64,000 nucleotides of DNA from Galdieria partita (taxonomy: Eukaryota; Rhodophyta; Bangiophyceae; Galdieriales; Galdieriaceae), in NCBI GenBank assembly GCA_025991245.1, contig BQMJ01000039.1, positions 62,001 through 126,000 of the forward strand, in the 5' to 3' direction. This document shows positions 41,937-52,702 of this stretch, piece by piece. The notes beneath the pieces were generated by a model, which ran no database searches, was not told the origin of the DNA, and was given only the letters and a program-made list of their open reading frames with translations. Both the position numbers and the translations under genes were made by a program. Within the stretch, counting starts at the first letter, position 1, and each line of letters starts with the position of its first letter.

Positions 41937-43572
41937 TCAAATACTCTCTTCAAGATTTTCATCTGATTCATTTGCAAGTTCTTGTGAGACAAAATCCTCA
42001 GACGACTCTTCTATTTCATACATCTCTATAATCTCCCCATCCACAGCATTCTCCTCTGTTACGAACCCGACATCATCATCTTCATCTTCTTCTTCTTCTT
42101 CATTATCTGAATTATGAAAAGATCTATTAGTTTCTCTTGAAAAGTTGTAAATAGCTGCGTCTTGCTTGTTTTCCTCCGACTTATCCACTTCTTCCATCCA
42201 TTCGCTATTCTGTGCTATTTCATCACCACCTAGAAGTGAAAATGTCATGAAATCTTGTTCTTCACTAGTTTCTGAATCATCATGTAGATTGTCAAAGACA
42301 TTATATTTTTCTTCTTCTTCTTCTTCTTCTCCTTGCATATCATTGGAAAGATTCACTAGACCCTCACTCGAACTAACTTCTTCTTCTACTTGTTGTTCAG
42401 CAGAAAAGGTTTGATTCCCATCATGGCTATTCAATCCTATGTTTTCCTGATGCTTTACATTTTCATTCTTCACATCTTCTAAGACAACGGAATCAGTAAA
42501 TGAAAGATTATTCCAAGTCGACTCGTTGAAATGAGACATGTTGTCAACGGATAAAGTAATCGGAGATACAACAGAATCATTCTTCTCGGAGTCTTCATCT
42601 CTTCTTTGTTCTCTTCCATTCATTGAAGTGTTTTGTATATTTGAATGCTGTAAAGTTCTTTTCAGTTTCGGTTCTTTTTGCCAAACTGTCCAAAGATATT
42701 GAGTCAACTCCCAAACATAAAATATGAAATGAATAGACAAGTTCCAAAAATATCGCAGTCCAATATGTAGTCCTTGAAATGTGACTAGTACTGATTGCTT
42801 CACAACTCGAGTTGCTCTTGCAACACCAAACCAAGAAGAGTGTTCAAGACGTTGATAAACAATAAAAGCACAAATCAATAGGAAAAGAATAAACGATAGA
42901 ATCAATTTCCAATGACTCTGCCTGCTTCTACAAACTATTCTCAATTTCCAAAGGAGAGGAACAGATAACTACTTACTTTTTAGTCATACTTCTCAATTGC
43001 TGTGCTCCCTGTTGGATATGTTCAGAATAGTTTTGATGTTGCGATTGAGTTGCATTCAACAACTGTTCATCTTTTCTTATTCTATCCAGGTTACTGTTGG
43101 TTAGAAGCACTTGTGAAGTTAAGACTTGCTTTGTATTTTGCAAAGAAGATTGTATCTTTGCATTCAAATCATGAGGAAGCTCCTCTTCTGAAGTATTGTG
43201 TGGTTTTCTTCTTCGCAGCCTTTGTTCTTCTAGCAAAAGTTGTCGTTGATGTTGTTCTTTCAACTGTTTCCAACGTAACAATTCCAGTCTATGTTGTCTC
43301 TGTAATTGTTGAAGCAGTTCTTTGCTGGATTCTAAAACTTGTAACCACTTGTATCGTCGAGACTCTTCTTCTTCTTCTGCTACAAATAGTTCCAATTGCT
43401 CGATGGCCTCTTGAAGCTGTTTCAAAGATAACTTATCTTGTTGGAACAACTCTTCAATCTCGTTATTTTGTACTAAATAATCCGAACTTTGAAGCTTTTC
43501 TTGTCGTTGTTGGCATTCCGTTTGCAACGTTTCTATACGATTCACTAATTGTGTTGGTCTTTGTAAATCCAT
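41937..43572 (-). CDS. Sec20/BNIP1-like SNARE with long acidic C-terminal extension
   Basis: Two exons (42977-43572, 41937-42927) encode 528 aa; the 49-nt intron joins TKK to SRQSHWK in frame. Residues 1-130 are coiled coil rich in Gln, Leu and Glu. Residues 130-195 (LNAKIQSSLQNTKQVLTSQ ... YSEHIQQGAQQLRSMTKK) resemble the Sec20 SNARE motif, followed directly by a membrane anchor (WKLILSFILFLLICAFIVY). Sec20 is a Qb-SNARE for Golgi-to-ER retrieval. A second hydrophobic stretch (LRYFWNLSIHFIFYVW) follows at about 245-265, then about 260 residues dominated by Glu/Asp/Ser with runs such as EEEEEE and EEEEEDEDDD. Family SNARE call is moderate; start is the first ATG after a TTG. Confidence 0.72.
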
Positions 43573-44138
43573 CAAAGATTTTGCAGTCTTCTTTCCCAAC
43601 TGAATGAATGACTATGAATAGACATTTTACAGTCTTTTATATATTCTGAAAAGCCAATCTAAGTTTTCTTTTTATGGAGGGAGGTTTTTTGTTTTCGAGC
43701 AGCACTTTTCACAACTTCAAGCCCTTCTTTATGCCTTTTTTCAAAAGAAAATGTGTTTTGTAGTTTTGGGAGACTGAGAACGACTAACAAAGGTAAGAAA
43801 GGAGTCAATCACTGGTATAGTGAGAAAAACAAAAGAATGATGAGCTGGAAAATACGAAAATAGGGACAACTGATGCTTATTCAAAAGCATGAGTGATGTG
43901 TATTTTTATCTGAAACTTGTCAAACTTTGTAGTTTTATAATCTAACTCACGTCTATTGATAGGGAAGAGGAGGAGCGATAAGCGGTATGAGAAGGACTAT
44001 CAAGTGCTGTTCTTTCCTAGTTTAGTTGGAATCTTTTTATTGGTTGTCTATTTATAAAAAACAGCATCATTCTATCTTTCCATTGTTATGGATTGAAACT
44101 CTTTCCGTATTTTAGATCGTCGTCCTCATCCTTGTGTG
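43573..44138. other. Divergent promoter region, Sec20-like and eIF3k
   Basis: About 565 bp. Contains a TATAAAAA element (44053-44060) in good position for eIF3k. No tRNA, snRNA or ORF of substance was found. Confidence 0.45.
44053..44060 (+). promoter_or_regulatory. TATA-box-like element upstream of eIF3k
   Basis: TATAAAAA lies 79 nt before the eIF3k ATG on the coding strand. Spacing fits a TATA box plus a short 5' UTR, but the region is A/T-rich so chance occurrence is possible. Confidence 0.35.
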
Positions 44139-44839
44139 ATGGAACAACTTTCTCAACAAGTCAATGACTTATTGCAGTCAAGAAGATATGATCCAGAGAT
44201 ATTAACAGACTTGGAAAGATATGTAGAAGCACAGTGTAAGGAAGGAGCCTATGATGGTGACGCCAATTTGGCTTGTTTGAAGCTTTATCAGTTTTATCCA
44301 GAGAAAACAAACGTTTCTGTAGTTGTTAAAATTTTACTAAAAGCCTTGGCAGCACTTCCTAGTTCTGATTTTGTGAGTTGTTTATATTTACTCGGTGAAA
44401 AAACCCAAAGAGAAGTTCCTGTAGTTACCGTCATAACTTGGGCAGATTTCTTGGAAACTGGAAACTTTGTGGACTTTTGGAATAGTTTGCAAACCAACAA
44501 AGATATCATACAAGGATTGGTAGGAATAGAAGATTCGTTTCGAGAGTTTATGTTGGCTGTCATTTCTCGTACTTATTACCGAATCCACTTGTCAGTATTG
44601 CAGGTAACACAAGTATAACCAGGAAATATTGTTTGGCACTAATCATGTTGGGTTAATAGAAGTTACTTTGTATGTCTCAAGATGATTTGATTTGCTTCTT
44701 AAGAAGACATGGAATGACGGATATTACGAATGATATTCTTCGGTTTCCCAGTACAGAAGAAAATCAACCTCGTCCTAAAACTATTGGAGAACAATTGCCT
44801 TTAAGAAAAGTACTCGAGTCCTTGAGTTATTATTCATAA
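44139..44839 (+). CDS. EIF3K: Translation initiation factor eIF3 subunit K
   Basis: Two exons (44139-44603, 44660-44839) encode 214 aa, the usual eIF3k size. Features: LQSRRYDPEILTDLERYVEAQC at the N-terminus, NLACLKLYQFYPEKTN, VVKILLKALAALPSSDFVSCLYLL, FVDFWNSL and, after the intron, a short winged-helix-like PCI end (MSQDDLICFLRRHGM). eIF3k is a small non-core subunit of eIF3 that pairs with eIF3l. The stop codon lies 1 codon beyond and overlapping the end of the convergent WD40 gene: the two coding regions share 44834-44839. Confidence 0.94.
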
Positions 44840-46009
44840 GACAAGTGGAAATACACGTATTTCATGATCATCGCATCCAGTTATGATATATTCTTCATTG
44901 TTAGTGATAGCAAAGTCTAATACGGTATCAGAATGTCCATGAAATACTTTCACACAACTTGCTGTTCTTATATCCCATAAACGAAGTGTATGATCTGCTG
45001 AACCGGATAATAAAAGTTGACCTCCTTTCAACCATTTCACTTTGACAACTGCACCTTCATGTTGCCATTGATATCTTGGAATGGATCTTTCCATATCCCA
45101 AACCGAAATAGTTGCATCTGTTGAACCTGAAGCTAACCAACGATATTGATGAGAGAAATCCAAACTTTCTACAGAGTCGTTGTGTAACTTGGGTCTTGCA
45201 AGAATTCGTCCACTTTCTGGTTGTATGAATAATATTTGGCCATTGATTGCTCCACTTGCCACAAGTCGCTCTTCAAAAGGATCACATTCCATACAAATAA
45301 CAGCTTGACCTAATACGGGAGCTGTAATAACTTGTAATGCTGTTGGTGGCGTTTCAAGTGTTTGAAATATCTATATATAGACATATCAAAATGACTGAAA
45401 AATGATATTCAAAGATATGACCGACCGAGATATTGCCATCTTCCATTCCTAATACAGCATACTCATCATGTTTACAGAGACAACCACTAGTAACGGGAGC
45501 ATTGGTTGTAAATACATTGACTGGATTTCCTTCAGACATGGACCAAATCCAGGCAGTTTGATCACTACAACCAGCAAAAAGAAGGGAAGAATCTTGAGAC
45601 CAACGAAGAAATTCAACACTACTAGTTGGGCCAACCAAATCTGAAATAAGACAACCTTCGGACGCATTGAAGACTTGTACAGAACCATCAAGACAAGCTG
45701 TAGCAAACAGACTTCCGTTTGGACTAAACTTTGCTAGACTTTGAGAATCTTCACGTTCCTCTACAGCATAATAAGGTTGGGCATCAGACTCATCTTGCAT
45801 TTTCCACAAGCAAGCAGTTCCATCTCCTGAAGCAGTAAGAAAAATATTGTCAAGTTGTGGATGGCAATCAACGGCATAAACAGGTTCCTTGTGCCAAGAA
45901 ATGGTTAAAGTAGCGTCATTCGGAAAAGAATCTTCTTCACCTATTCGTATCAAAATAAACAAACTATGACTAGGAAAACCAATGCTTTCTCACCTTGTTC
46001 TGAACACAT
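44834..46009 (-). CDS. AAMP: WD40 protein of the AAMP/Sqt1 family
   Basis: Three exons (45994-46009, 45426-45940, 44834-45370) encode 355 aa. The first exon is only 16 nt (ATG TGT TCA GAA CAA G). WD blades run through the protein: PVYAVDCHPQLDNIFLTASGDGTACLW, SLAKFSPNGSLFATACLDGSVQVF, LRWSQDSSLLFAGCSDQTAWIWSM, VESLDFSHQYRWLASG, LLLSGSADHTLRLWDIRTASC and HSDTVLDFAITNNEEYIITG. Order and text parallel animal AAMP and yeast Sqt1, a chaperone that loads uL16 (Rpl10) on 60S subunits. The donor of intron 2 (GTCGGT) is weak. An upstream in-frame ATG at 46192 is rejected because it lies inside the divergent aminopeptidase gene. Confidence 0.87.
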
Positions 46010-46061
46010 AAGAGAATCATTCAACGTCGTGGATTTGTCATTGAGTTGTCTACGGGATCTG

Positions 46062-48352
46062 ATGTCTTCTTCTATTTCTGCAGAACAAAAAGTTACTTTA
46101 CTAAGAAAATATATGAAAGACTTGCAGTTGGATGCGTAAGAATATGGTCGAGTTGAATGAGTGACTTTCTTAATTTTCATTTTTAGTTTCATAATACCCA
46201 GCGAAGACGCTCACCAAAGCGAGTATGTTATTTGTTAGGGATCAAACGACTCTGATATTTGATTTTTTTGTGACTTGTTATAGATATGTTGCCAACTGTG
46301 ACCAAAGACGTCAATTTATATCAGATTTCACAGGTTCTGCAGGCTTTGCAGTCGTTACTCAACAAGAAGCTCTGTTATGGACAGATGGAAGATATTTCTT
46401 ACAAGCGGAGAAAGAGTTGGACTCGAAAATATGGAAATTGATGCGTATGTTGGAAGACAAAAGCTTGGAGGACTGGTTGGTGGATTGTTTTATTGCAGAG
46501 TCGCCACAAACTGTTCGAAATATCGGAATGGATGGAAGATTCATTTCAGTTGCATCTTTCAAACGCTTGGAAAAAACTTTACAAGATAAAGGCTCCTCCA
46601 ATGCATCTTTGGTGTTGCTAACTATTGGAGAAGAAAACTTGGTAGACAAAGTTTGGGGCAAAGATAAACCTCCTATTCCAAAGAGTTTGGTATTTTTACA
46701 CTCTGAAGAATATGCGGTAAGTAGTCAAGTGAATTGAGAGGAAAGGACACAAAATATTTATATTCTATAGGGAGAGTCGGTAAAAAGTAAACTAGCAAGA
46801 GTTCGTGAGTCAATGGCAAAGAATCATTGCAACTTGTTGATTGTTTCAGCTTTGGATGAGGTATCTATACTTGTATATAATTTTGATGTATATTCGATAT
46901 TCATTTTTTCGTTATTAGGTTGCATGGCTTTTCAATCTTCGAGGTTCAGATGTAGAGTATAATCCTGTTTTCTTATCATACGCTATTATTACAGACACTC
47001 AAAGTTTGTTATTTGTGGATGCGAGTCGATTAGAAAAGGAAGCACAGCAGAGTTTAAATGAACAAAATATACAAACTATTCCGTATGAAAATATTTTTCA
47101 AGTATTGCAAGAAAAAGCCAAAGGTTGCAAGGTAAGTTACTTATGTTTCCGTAAAGATGTCGCTCAAAATATCCTTTTAGGTTTGGTTGGATAAAAACAA
47201 GGGAAATATGGCTCTTTATCAGGTTTGTCAGAATGCTCCTTGTGAGAAGATTGTGGAAAAGCCTTGTCCTATTTCGTGGTTTAAGGCATTGAAGAATGAA
47301 AGAGAAGTACAAGGAGCTAAAGATGCACATATAAGAGATGCAGCAGCTCTCATTACTTATTTTGCGTGGTTGGAACATCAAGTCGTAGTTGAAAAGCAGA
47401 AACCAACAGAATGTGAAGCAGCAGACGTATTGGACTCTTTAAGAAGCAAACAAGTAAGTTTTTTCTCCTAAAATGTATGTTAAGGTAATGTACTTTTGTA
47501 TAGAATTTGTTTGTCTCTTTGTCCTTTCCAACTATTTCTTCAGTGGGAAGTAATGCTGCTATCATTCACTATCGACCTAATCCAAAGGATTGTAAACGAG
47601 TGGATAACCAACACATCTATTTGTGTGATTCTGGAGGTAAGGCAAAGCAAGTCAAATCGTTCATATTTGTCACTTTGCTTGTAATAGGTCAATACAGAGA
47701 TGGAACTACAGATGTTACGAGAACTTTACATTTCGGTATTCCATCACAGAGAGAAAAGGAATGCTATACAAGAGTATTGAAGAGCCATATTCAAATGGAC
47801 ACTGCGATATTTCCCAAAGGAACGAGTGGATTAGCTTTGGATTGTTTGACTAGAGCTCCTTTATGGAAAGTGGGCTTGGATTATCGTCATGGAACAGGTC
47901 ATGGCGTTGGTTCCTTTTTGAATGTTCATGAAGGACCTCAAAGTATAAGTTTTCGACCATCTGCTAGTGAAGTTGCATTGGAACCTAATATGTTGGTAAC
48001 AGATGAACCGGGTTATTATGAAGATGGAGCTTTTGGTATAAGGATAGAAAATGTGTTGTTGATAAAGAGTGTAGAGACTCCCAATCAATTCGGAGGAAAG
48101 CCTTACTATGGTTTTGAACATATTACTTTTGTTCCTATGGAAAGTCGATTGATAGATTTGAACTTGTTGACTGATGAAGAATTGACGTGGATTAATCGCT
48201 ATCATGAAGAATGTTGGAGTAAAGTGAGTATTGCTTTTGTATTCCTATATTTTCAACAGATATTCTTATATATGGCTTAGGTTTCACCTTACTTGAAAGA
48301 TGAAAAGGCTTTCAAATGGCTTCAAGAAAGAACACGTCCTTTAAACAAATAA
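46062..48352 (+). CDS. XPNPEP1: Xaa-Pro aminopeptidase 1 (aminopeptidase P)
   Basis: Nine exons (46062-46135, 46187-46222, 46284-46716, 46771-46860, 46919-47131, 47181-47453, 47504-47636, 47688-48223, 48281-48352) encode 619 aa, the length of human XPNPEP1. Domain I: FIIPSEDAHQSEYVANCDQRR and GSAGFAVVTQ, LLWTDGRYFLQA. Domain II: SALDEVAWLFNLRGSDVEYNP. Catalytic pita-bread domain: DLSFP-like LSFPTISSVGSNAAIIHY, LCDSGGQYRDGTTDVTRT (two metal Asp), HGTGHGVGSFLNVHEGP (His) and DEPGYYEDGAFGIRIEN (two Glu). It removes N-terminal residues before proline in the cytosol. Exon 2 is only 36 nt. All metal ligands are present. Confidence 0.97.
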
Positions 48353-48494
48353 AAGAGAATACATTCAATGGAATAAGAATAAATCGAAATGATTTTGTTG
48401 TTTGTGAAATTTTGTTACTATTTTTAGTAACAAGAAAAATGAAAACCAAAGACTTGGAGAATTGTTTGAATCGACCACGTAGACATTCCTAGAG

Positions 48495-49604
48495 ATGACT
48501 GCTGGCCTTTGGAAAGATACTCCTAAAGTCTGGTACAGAGCAATTGAACACTACAATTTATCTGTTAGGTTGTGCAAGAGAATGTTATCCTCTCAAGTCA
48601 CTACTAGAAATACATCTCAAAGTATAGTCCCTAGAGTAAGATGGTATTATCGTCGTCGACCAACAGTTGATAGTTGTCTAGAGCAATATTCAAACAATAG
48701 GAGTTGTAGGTTGTGGTCAGATGGGATCGGGAATAGCTCTAGTTGCTGCTCAATATGTTGGAGCTAAAGTATTGTTGTACGATAGCAATCCACAAGTGAG
48801 TGCAAGGGCGTTGGAATACATTAGTACGGATTTCCAATCTAGCTAATATACGCTCCTTAATTCAACTTTATTTCTTTAGATAATCAAGTGGAAAAAGCCA
48901 TTGCAAAGAATCAAGTCAATAAGGAACAATCAGCTTCCATGCTACAAAGAATAGGACCTGTCGGGAGCTTGGAAGGGTTAAAAGATTGTGACTTTGTTAT
49001 TGAAGCAGTTTCTGAGAATTTTTCCTTGAAAAGGGAAATTTTTCAAAAATTGGCACAAGTAACTGCTTCTGATGTTATTCTTGCGTCTAATACTTCATCT
49101 ATATCGATTACTAAGATTGCTTCAACTGTTCAGGATTCGGGTCGAGAAGATAAAGTAGTTGGTATGCACTTTTTCAATCCAGTTCCCGTTATGAATATAG
49201 TGGAGTTGGTGGTTGGTCTAAGTACGAGTGAAGCTACTCGTGAAATAACTCATTCTTTGGCTCAAAAGATGAATAAGCAAGTTTCTGTTGTTCAAGACTC
49301 TCCTGGATTTATTTCCAATAGAGTTCTTATGCCTTACATCAACGAAGCAATTTGTGCTCTTCAAGAAGGTCTTGCAAGTAAAGAAGATATCGATCAGATA
49401 TTGAAATTAGGAACTCGTGTGCCTATGGGACCTCTTACTTTGGCAGACTTTATAGGTTTGGATACTTGTCTCTCCATTATGCAAGTACTTCATAGCCAAT
49501 TGGGAGATGATAAATATCGTCCTAGTCCTTTGCTTATCAAATATGTCGATGCCGGCAGACTTGGAAAGAAAACAGGTCGTGGCTTTTATGATTATCATAG
49601 TTGA
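48495..49604 (+). CDS. 3-hydroxyacyl-CoA dehydrogenase, mitochondrial type
   Basis: Three exons (48495-48635, 48682-48823, 48880-49604) encode 335 aa. Exon 1 encodes a basic N-terminus ([16 protein letters not shown]) that looks like a mitochondrial presequence. Exon 2 starts the NAD-binding fold: [19 protein letters not shown]. Exon 3: [51 protein letters not shown] (catalytic His), [34 protein letters not shown] and [14 protein letters not shown]. The enzyme oxidises 3-hydroxyacyl-CoA (or 3-hydroxybutyryl-CoA) with NAD+ in beta-oxidation or branched-chain catabolism; chain length is open. The donor of intron 2 (GTACGG) is non-consensus but the only one that keeps the frame. Confidence 0.93.
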
Positions 49605-49637
49605 TATGAGATATCCATGACATCATTAGGATTATTA

Positions 49638-50594
49638 CTATTCCGTGGCTATTTTTAGTAACTGTAATAAATGAGTTACAATATTCTGGAGATGCTTCAA
49701 ACCTTGAGATGACTCGTTGGTTTCCTTAAAAAGCGAAATTCCTTTTTCACCAGCCAAAGTTATTTCACTATCCAAAGGAACTTTGCCTAGAAATGGAATT
49801 TCAAAATATTGACACATTTTCTGAGCTCCTCCAGTTGTCGGAGCAAATATTTCTGTACAATTGCCACAACAAGGACAAACATAACCAGACATATTCTCTA
49901 CAACTCCTAATATTGAAATGGAAGCTTGACGACAAAAGTGAACTTCCTTTCTAACATCTAATAGAGACACTTCTTGAGGTGTGGTGACAATAATAGCACC
50001 ATCCACATGACAATACTTTAAACACTGCACCAAAGTAATGTGTTCATCTGAAGTTCCTGGAGGTGAGTCAATAATAAGAAAGTCCAAATGAGAGCCCCAA
50101 TCAACATCCTTCAAAAACTGTTTAATTACTCCGTTCTTCCTTGCTCCTCTCCATATGACTGCGTCTTCTCTACTTGGCAACATAAAGGCAATAGACATTA
50201 CGGAAAGATTTTCTTCCACAAAAACAGGTTGCCAACCAGTTACACTTTGGTGAACTTCCTCTCCTTCCACTCCACACATATAAGGAATGCTAGGTCCACA
50301 AATATCCACATCCAATAGACCCACAAAATATTCTCTACTTGCCAAAGCAAAAGCCAATTGGGTAGCAAAGGTACTCTTTCCAACTCCTCCTTTACCAGAT
50401 AATATCAATATCACGTGTCTTATGTGAGAAAGACGAGAAGATATGAGTTCCAAGTCAGGGTCCACTTGAGTGCCTTTTCCACTGGCACACAACGACTGAT
50501 TGGGACAACCTACACAAGCGTCTGTTTTTCCTGCGTTTTCAGAGTCTGTTCCAGGACAGTTGGAAGGTGCATCTACTGGATGAGTCGTCGTCAT
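49638..50594 (-). CDS. NBP35: Cytosolic Fe-S scaffold ATPase NBP35
   Basis: Single exon, 318 aa from the first ATG ([10 protein letters not shown]). N-terminal Cys13, Cys27, Cys30 and Cys36 have NBP35 spacing C-x13-C-x2-C-x5-C and hold a [4Fe-4S] cluster. The Mrp/MinD ATPase follows with the deviant P-loop [38 protein letters not shown] and, near the C-terminus, the bridging-cluster motif [15 protein letters not shown]35 (with Cfd1 in fungi and animals, alone in plants) assembles Fe-S clusters for cytosolic and nuclear proteins. The CPCC pair is intact. Convergent with the HADH gene (33 bp between stops). Confidence 0.97.
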   Translation of the reverse strand: MTTTHPVDAPSNCPGTDSENAGKTDACVGCPNQSLCASGKGTQVDPDLELISSRLSHIRHVILILSGKGGVGKSTFATQLAFALASREYFVGLLDVDICGPSIPYMCGVEGEEVHQSVTGWQPVFVEENLSVMSIAFMLPSREDAVIWRGARKNGVIKQFLKDVDWGSHLDFLIIDSPPGTSDEHITLVQCLKYCHVDGAIIVTTPQEVSLLDVRKEVHFCRQASISILGVVENMSGYVCPCCGNCTEIFAPTTGGAQKMCQYFEIPFLGKVPLDSEITLAGEKGISLFKETNESSQGLKHLQNIVTHLLQLLKIATE

Positions 50595-50765
50595 ATTCAA
50601 CCAATCAATCCAACTTTTTCTGTTTTTACACTTTTCAAACAAAATTTGTGCAACTGATTACAATGATCACAATTAGGAAGAAAATCATATGGAAAGCAAA
50701 TAGGAACGACAATCCGTCAATCGCGTAGTTGCCATTATTGATATATTTTTCACATCTCTCGAGAT

Positions 50766-51592
50766 ATGATGTTCTTTGTGGCTTCCTATCGAGTCATATT
50801 TCTGTCTGTAACTCAGTATCAACACCGTTATTGTCATATTCAGTTGAGAAGAGCAGCTTTAAAGAAGGGTAGAGTATTGCAGTGGAAGTGCAAGTTACAA
50901 GACAACCAGGAGACAGAAAATACCGAAAAAGTTTCCAATAGGCTTTCTTCGTTGACAGAAAGTATCAATCCAATAGAACATCCTAATCTTATCAATGAAA
51001 TGTTTTGGGAAGCAAAGAAGCAGGTGGAAGCAGCAAGAAGAGGTGAAAGAATGAGTGGAGAAGAGAGCATAGAGCGCTATCACCAGCAAGCAGCAGCCTC
51101 TTCTGTAAGGAAGATGCAATCAACTCCAAAGACTATTTATTTACTTTCAAGATCGGAGAGACGTATTCGGAGACTGAAGAAGCGTATTTCTGTATTCTTT
51201 TCAGGCTTATTTGCTCCCATTGTGGATTGGCACTCCGTATTGAGGAATCGAATCCGTGAAATAGGACTAGTAGAGTGGGGTGAACCAAAGCAGCCTACTA
51301 TATGTAACGAGTGTCAATCCTTTGGTTTCAAAGTATGTAATGTTCGATGTTATACTGTTTTGAATACTGAGATATAGTCGAATAGCCTTGTTCATTTTGC
51401 AATATGTTGGGCGTTCGATATACACAAACAAGGAGAGCCAAAGCAATATGTATTCATTGTTTAGGTAAACAAGTGTCAAACAGATCACAATCTTTCAAGT
51501 CTTATCGGTTGGAATTAGGATTAGGTTGGCAAACATGTCCACATTGTCATGGCCATCAACCGGAGTCTTGGATGCAAGATGTATATTTGTAA
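50766..51592 (+). CDS. Organelle-type protein with C-terminal DnaJ-like Cys motifs, unknown function
   Basis: Two exons (50766-51332, 51386-51592) encode 257 aa. The N-terminus (MMFFVASYRVIFLSVTQYQH, then RRAALKKGR) could be a transit sequence. The middle is helical and charged, with NPIEHPNLINEMFWEAKKQVE and a basic patch SRSERRIRRLKKRIS. The C-terminal ~80 residues hold CxxC pairs: CNECQSFGFKPCSFCN (joined by splicing), ICIHCLGK and TCPHCHGH, four pairs of which two have the GxG-like spacing of DnaJ/BSD2 cysteine-rich zinc domains. A plastid or mitochondrial assembly factor with a disulfide or zinc-binding end is plausible. I do not recognise the family. Start: first of two adjacent ATGs. 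Confidence 0.78.
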
Positions 51593-51611
51593 AGCTTGAT
51601 AAGGATTGCTT

Positions 51612-52632
51612 TTAATTACAGTTGGGTGAAGAATCGGCAGAAAACATATCTTGCATGGATTGAGTCTTCCTATATGCTTGAGTATTATCTTTGGGTCTTA
51701 AATGTCTAGGCACATAACGACGGTCTTGATAATCACTCAACCACTTGGTTTGCAATAATTCATCGGTATAGTTGCATTTTAAGTAAGCAAAAGCCTTAAC
51801 GATGAAAGAACGATCCTTCACTGAATAAATAGGTATGACTCTTCTGGTATAATTGACTCCCACATTTTCCAACTTATCCAATTCTTTCAAGGATTCGCTG
51901 GATACTCTATAGAGTTCTCCACGAACATTATTTCCGTATCCTTTCATATCCAGTAAATAAGGACTATAATAAGGACCTCCTATCACGAGGGGATACTTAT
52001 CACAAGTCATAAAGTCTCCTTCAAATAAGGCACCATCTTCTAATAAGTGTGAATTGGGAAAACTTCGTTTCAAAGTTCCATATACAAATACCCAATGGCT
52101 TAGTTGTCTCAAATCTTGTACTCTTCCAGAATGAGATATTCTAAGATGTTCTGCCAGTTGTTGTTCAATACTTAATAACTGAGCAACTTCTTCGTTCACC
52201 GAATGTGATTCTGACTGAAACGAATCAATTATAGAATAACATATGCCAAGCTATATATATTCCACTTACCTCTGTTGTACACAATCTATCTTCTAACAAG
52301 CTACTTTCACTATTGGCAATCTGACAATTACTTTCCAGCCATTCAGCTGTTGTATCTTCTGGTCTCAAGAGAGTTGAATCTTTCCAATCCGTATACGAAT
52401 TTTTTCCAATCAAAGGTGTCTTATAAGGATATGGAACGGGTCGAGACGCATATATATTACCACCGTGAACACTATGACTATATATTCGGTTTTGGGAAAA
52501 TTTGCCGTGAACTGAAGATTCTGGAGAAGTTGGAGGCGTAGCTGATTGTAAAACTCCAACTAATTCTGCAGAAGACCTTTTTGTTAAAGGTCCTGTTTCA
52601 GGAATATGATTGAGATCTGGCGGTACTTGCAT
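51612..52632 (-). CDS. Gamma-glutamylcyclotransferase/AIG2-like protein
   Basis: Two exons (52270-52632, 51612-52214) encode 321 aa from the first ATG; an upstream TTG-started extension is not used. The first ~145 residues are low-complexity, with many Ser/Pro/Tyr, and probably regulatory. The GGCT fold follows: HWVFVYGTLKRSFPNSHLL (substrate loop YGTL), CDKYPLVIGGPYYSPYLL, VRGELYRVSSESLKELDKLENV with the catalytic Glu region in LDKLE, and YTRRVIPIYS. AIG2-like/GGACT enzymes release 5-oxoproline from gamma-glutamyl amines or peptides; the exact substrate is open. Tail-to-tail with the Cys-motif gene, 19 bp between stops; head-to-head with the nucleoside hydrolase gene. Confidence 0.86.
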
Positions 52633-52702
52633 TCCTATTCTTTCATCATTCACTGAACATGGCAATCCATTGAATATTTTGTCCAATTCTCAAAGAGTTA
52701 TT

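Noticed and set aside
43002-43607. 201-codon plus-strand ORF antisense to the Sec20-like gene
   Set aside because: Hydrophobic translation is the mirror image of the Gln/Leu/Glu-rich coiled coil on the minus strand; no motif. The sense gene splices correctly to a membrane anchor.
46010-46192. Upstream in-frame ATG extending the AAMP gene to 46192
   Set aside because: It would run through the start exon and first intron of the divergent aminopeptidase P gene, and the extra residues are not WD40-like.
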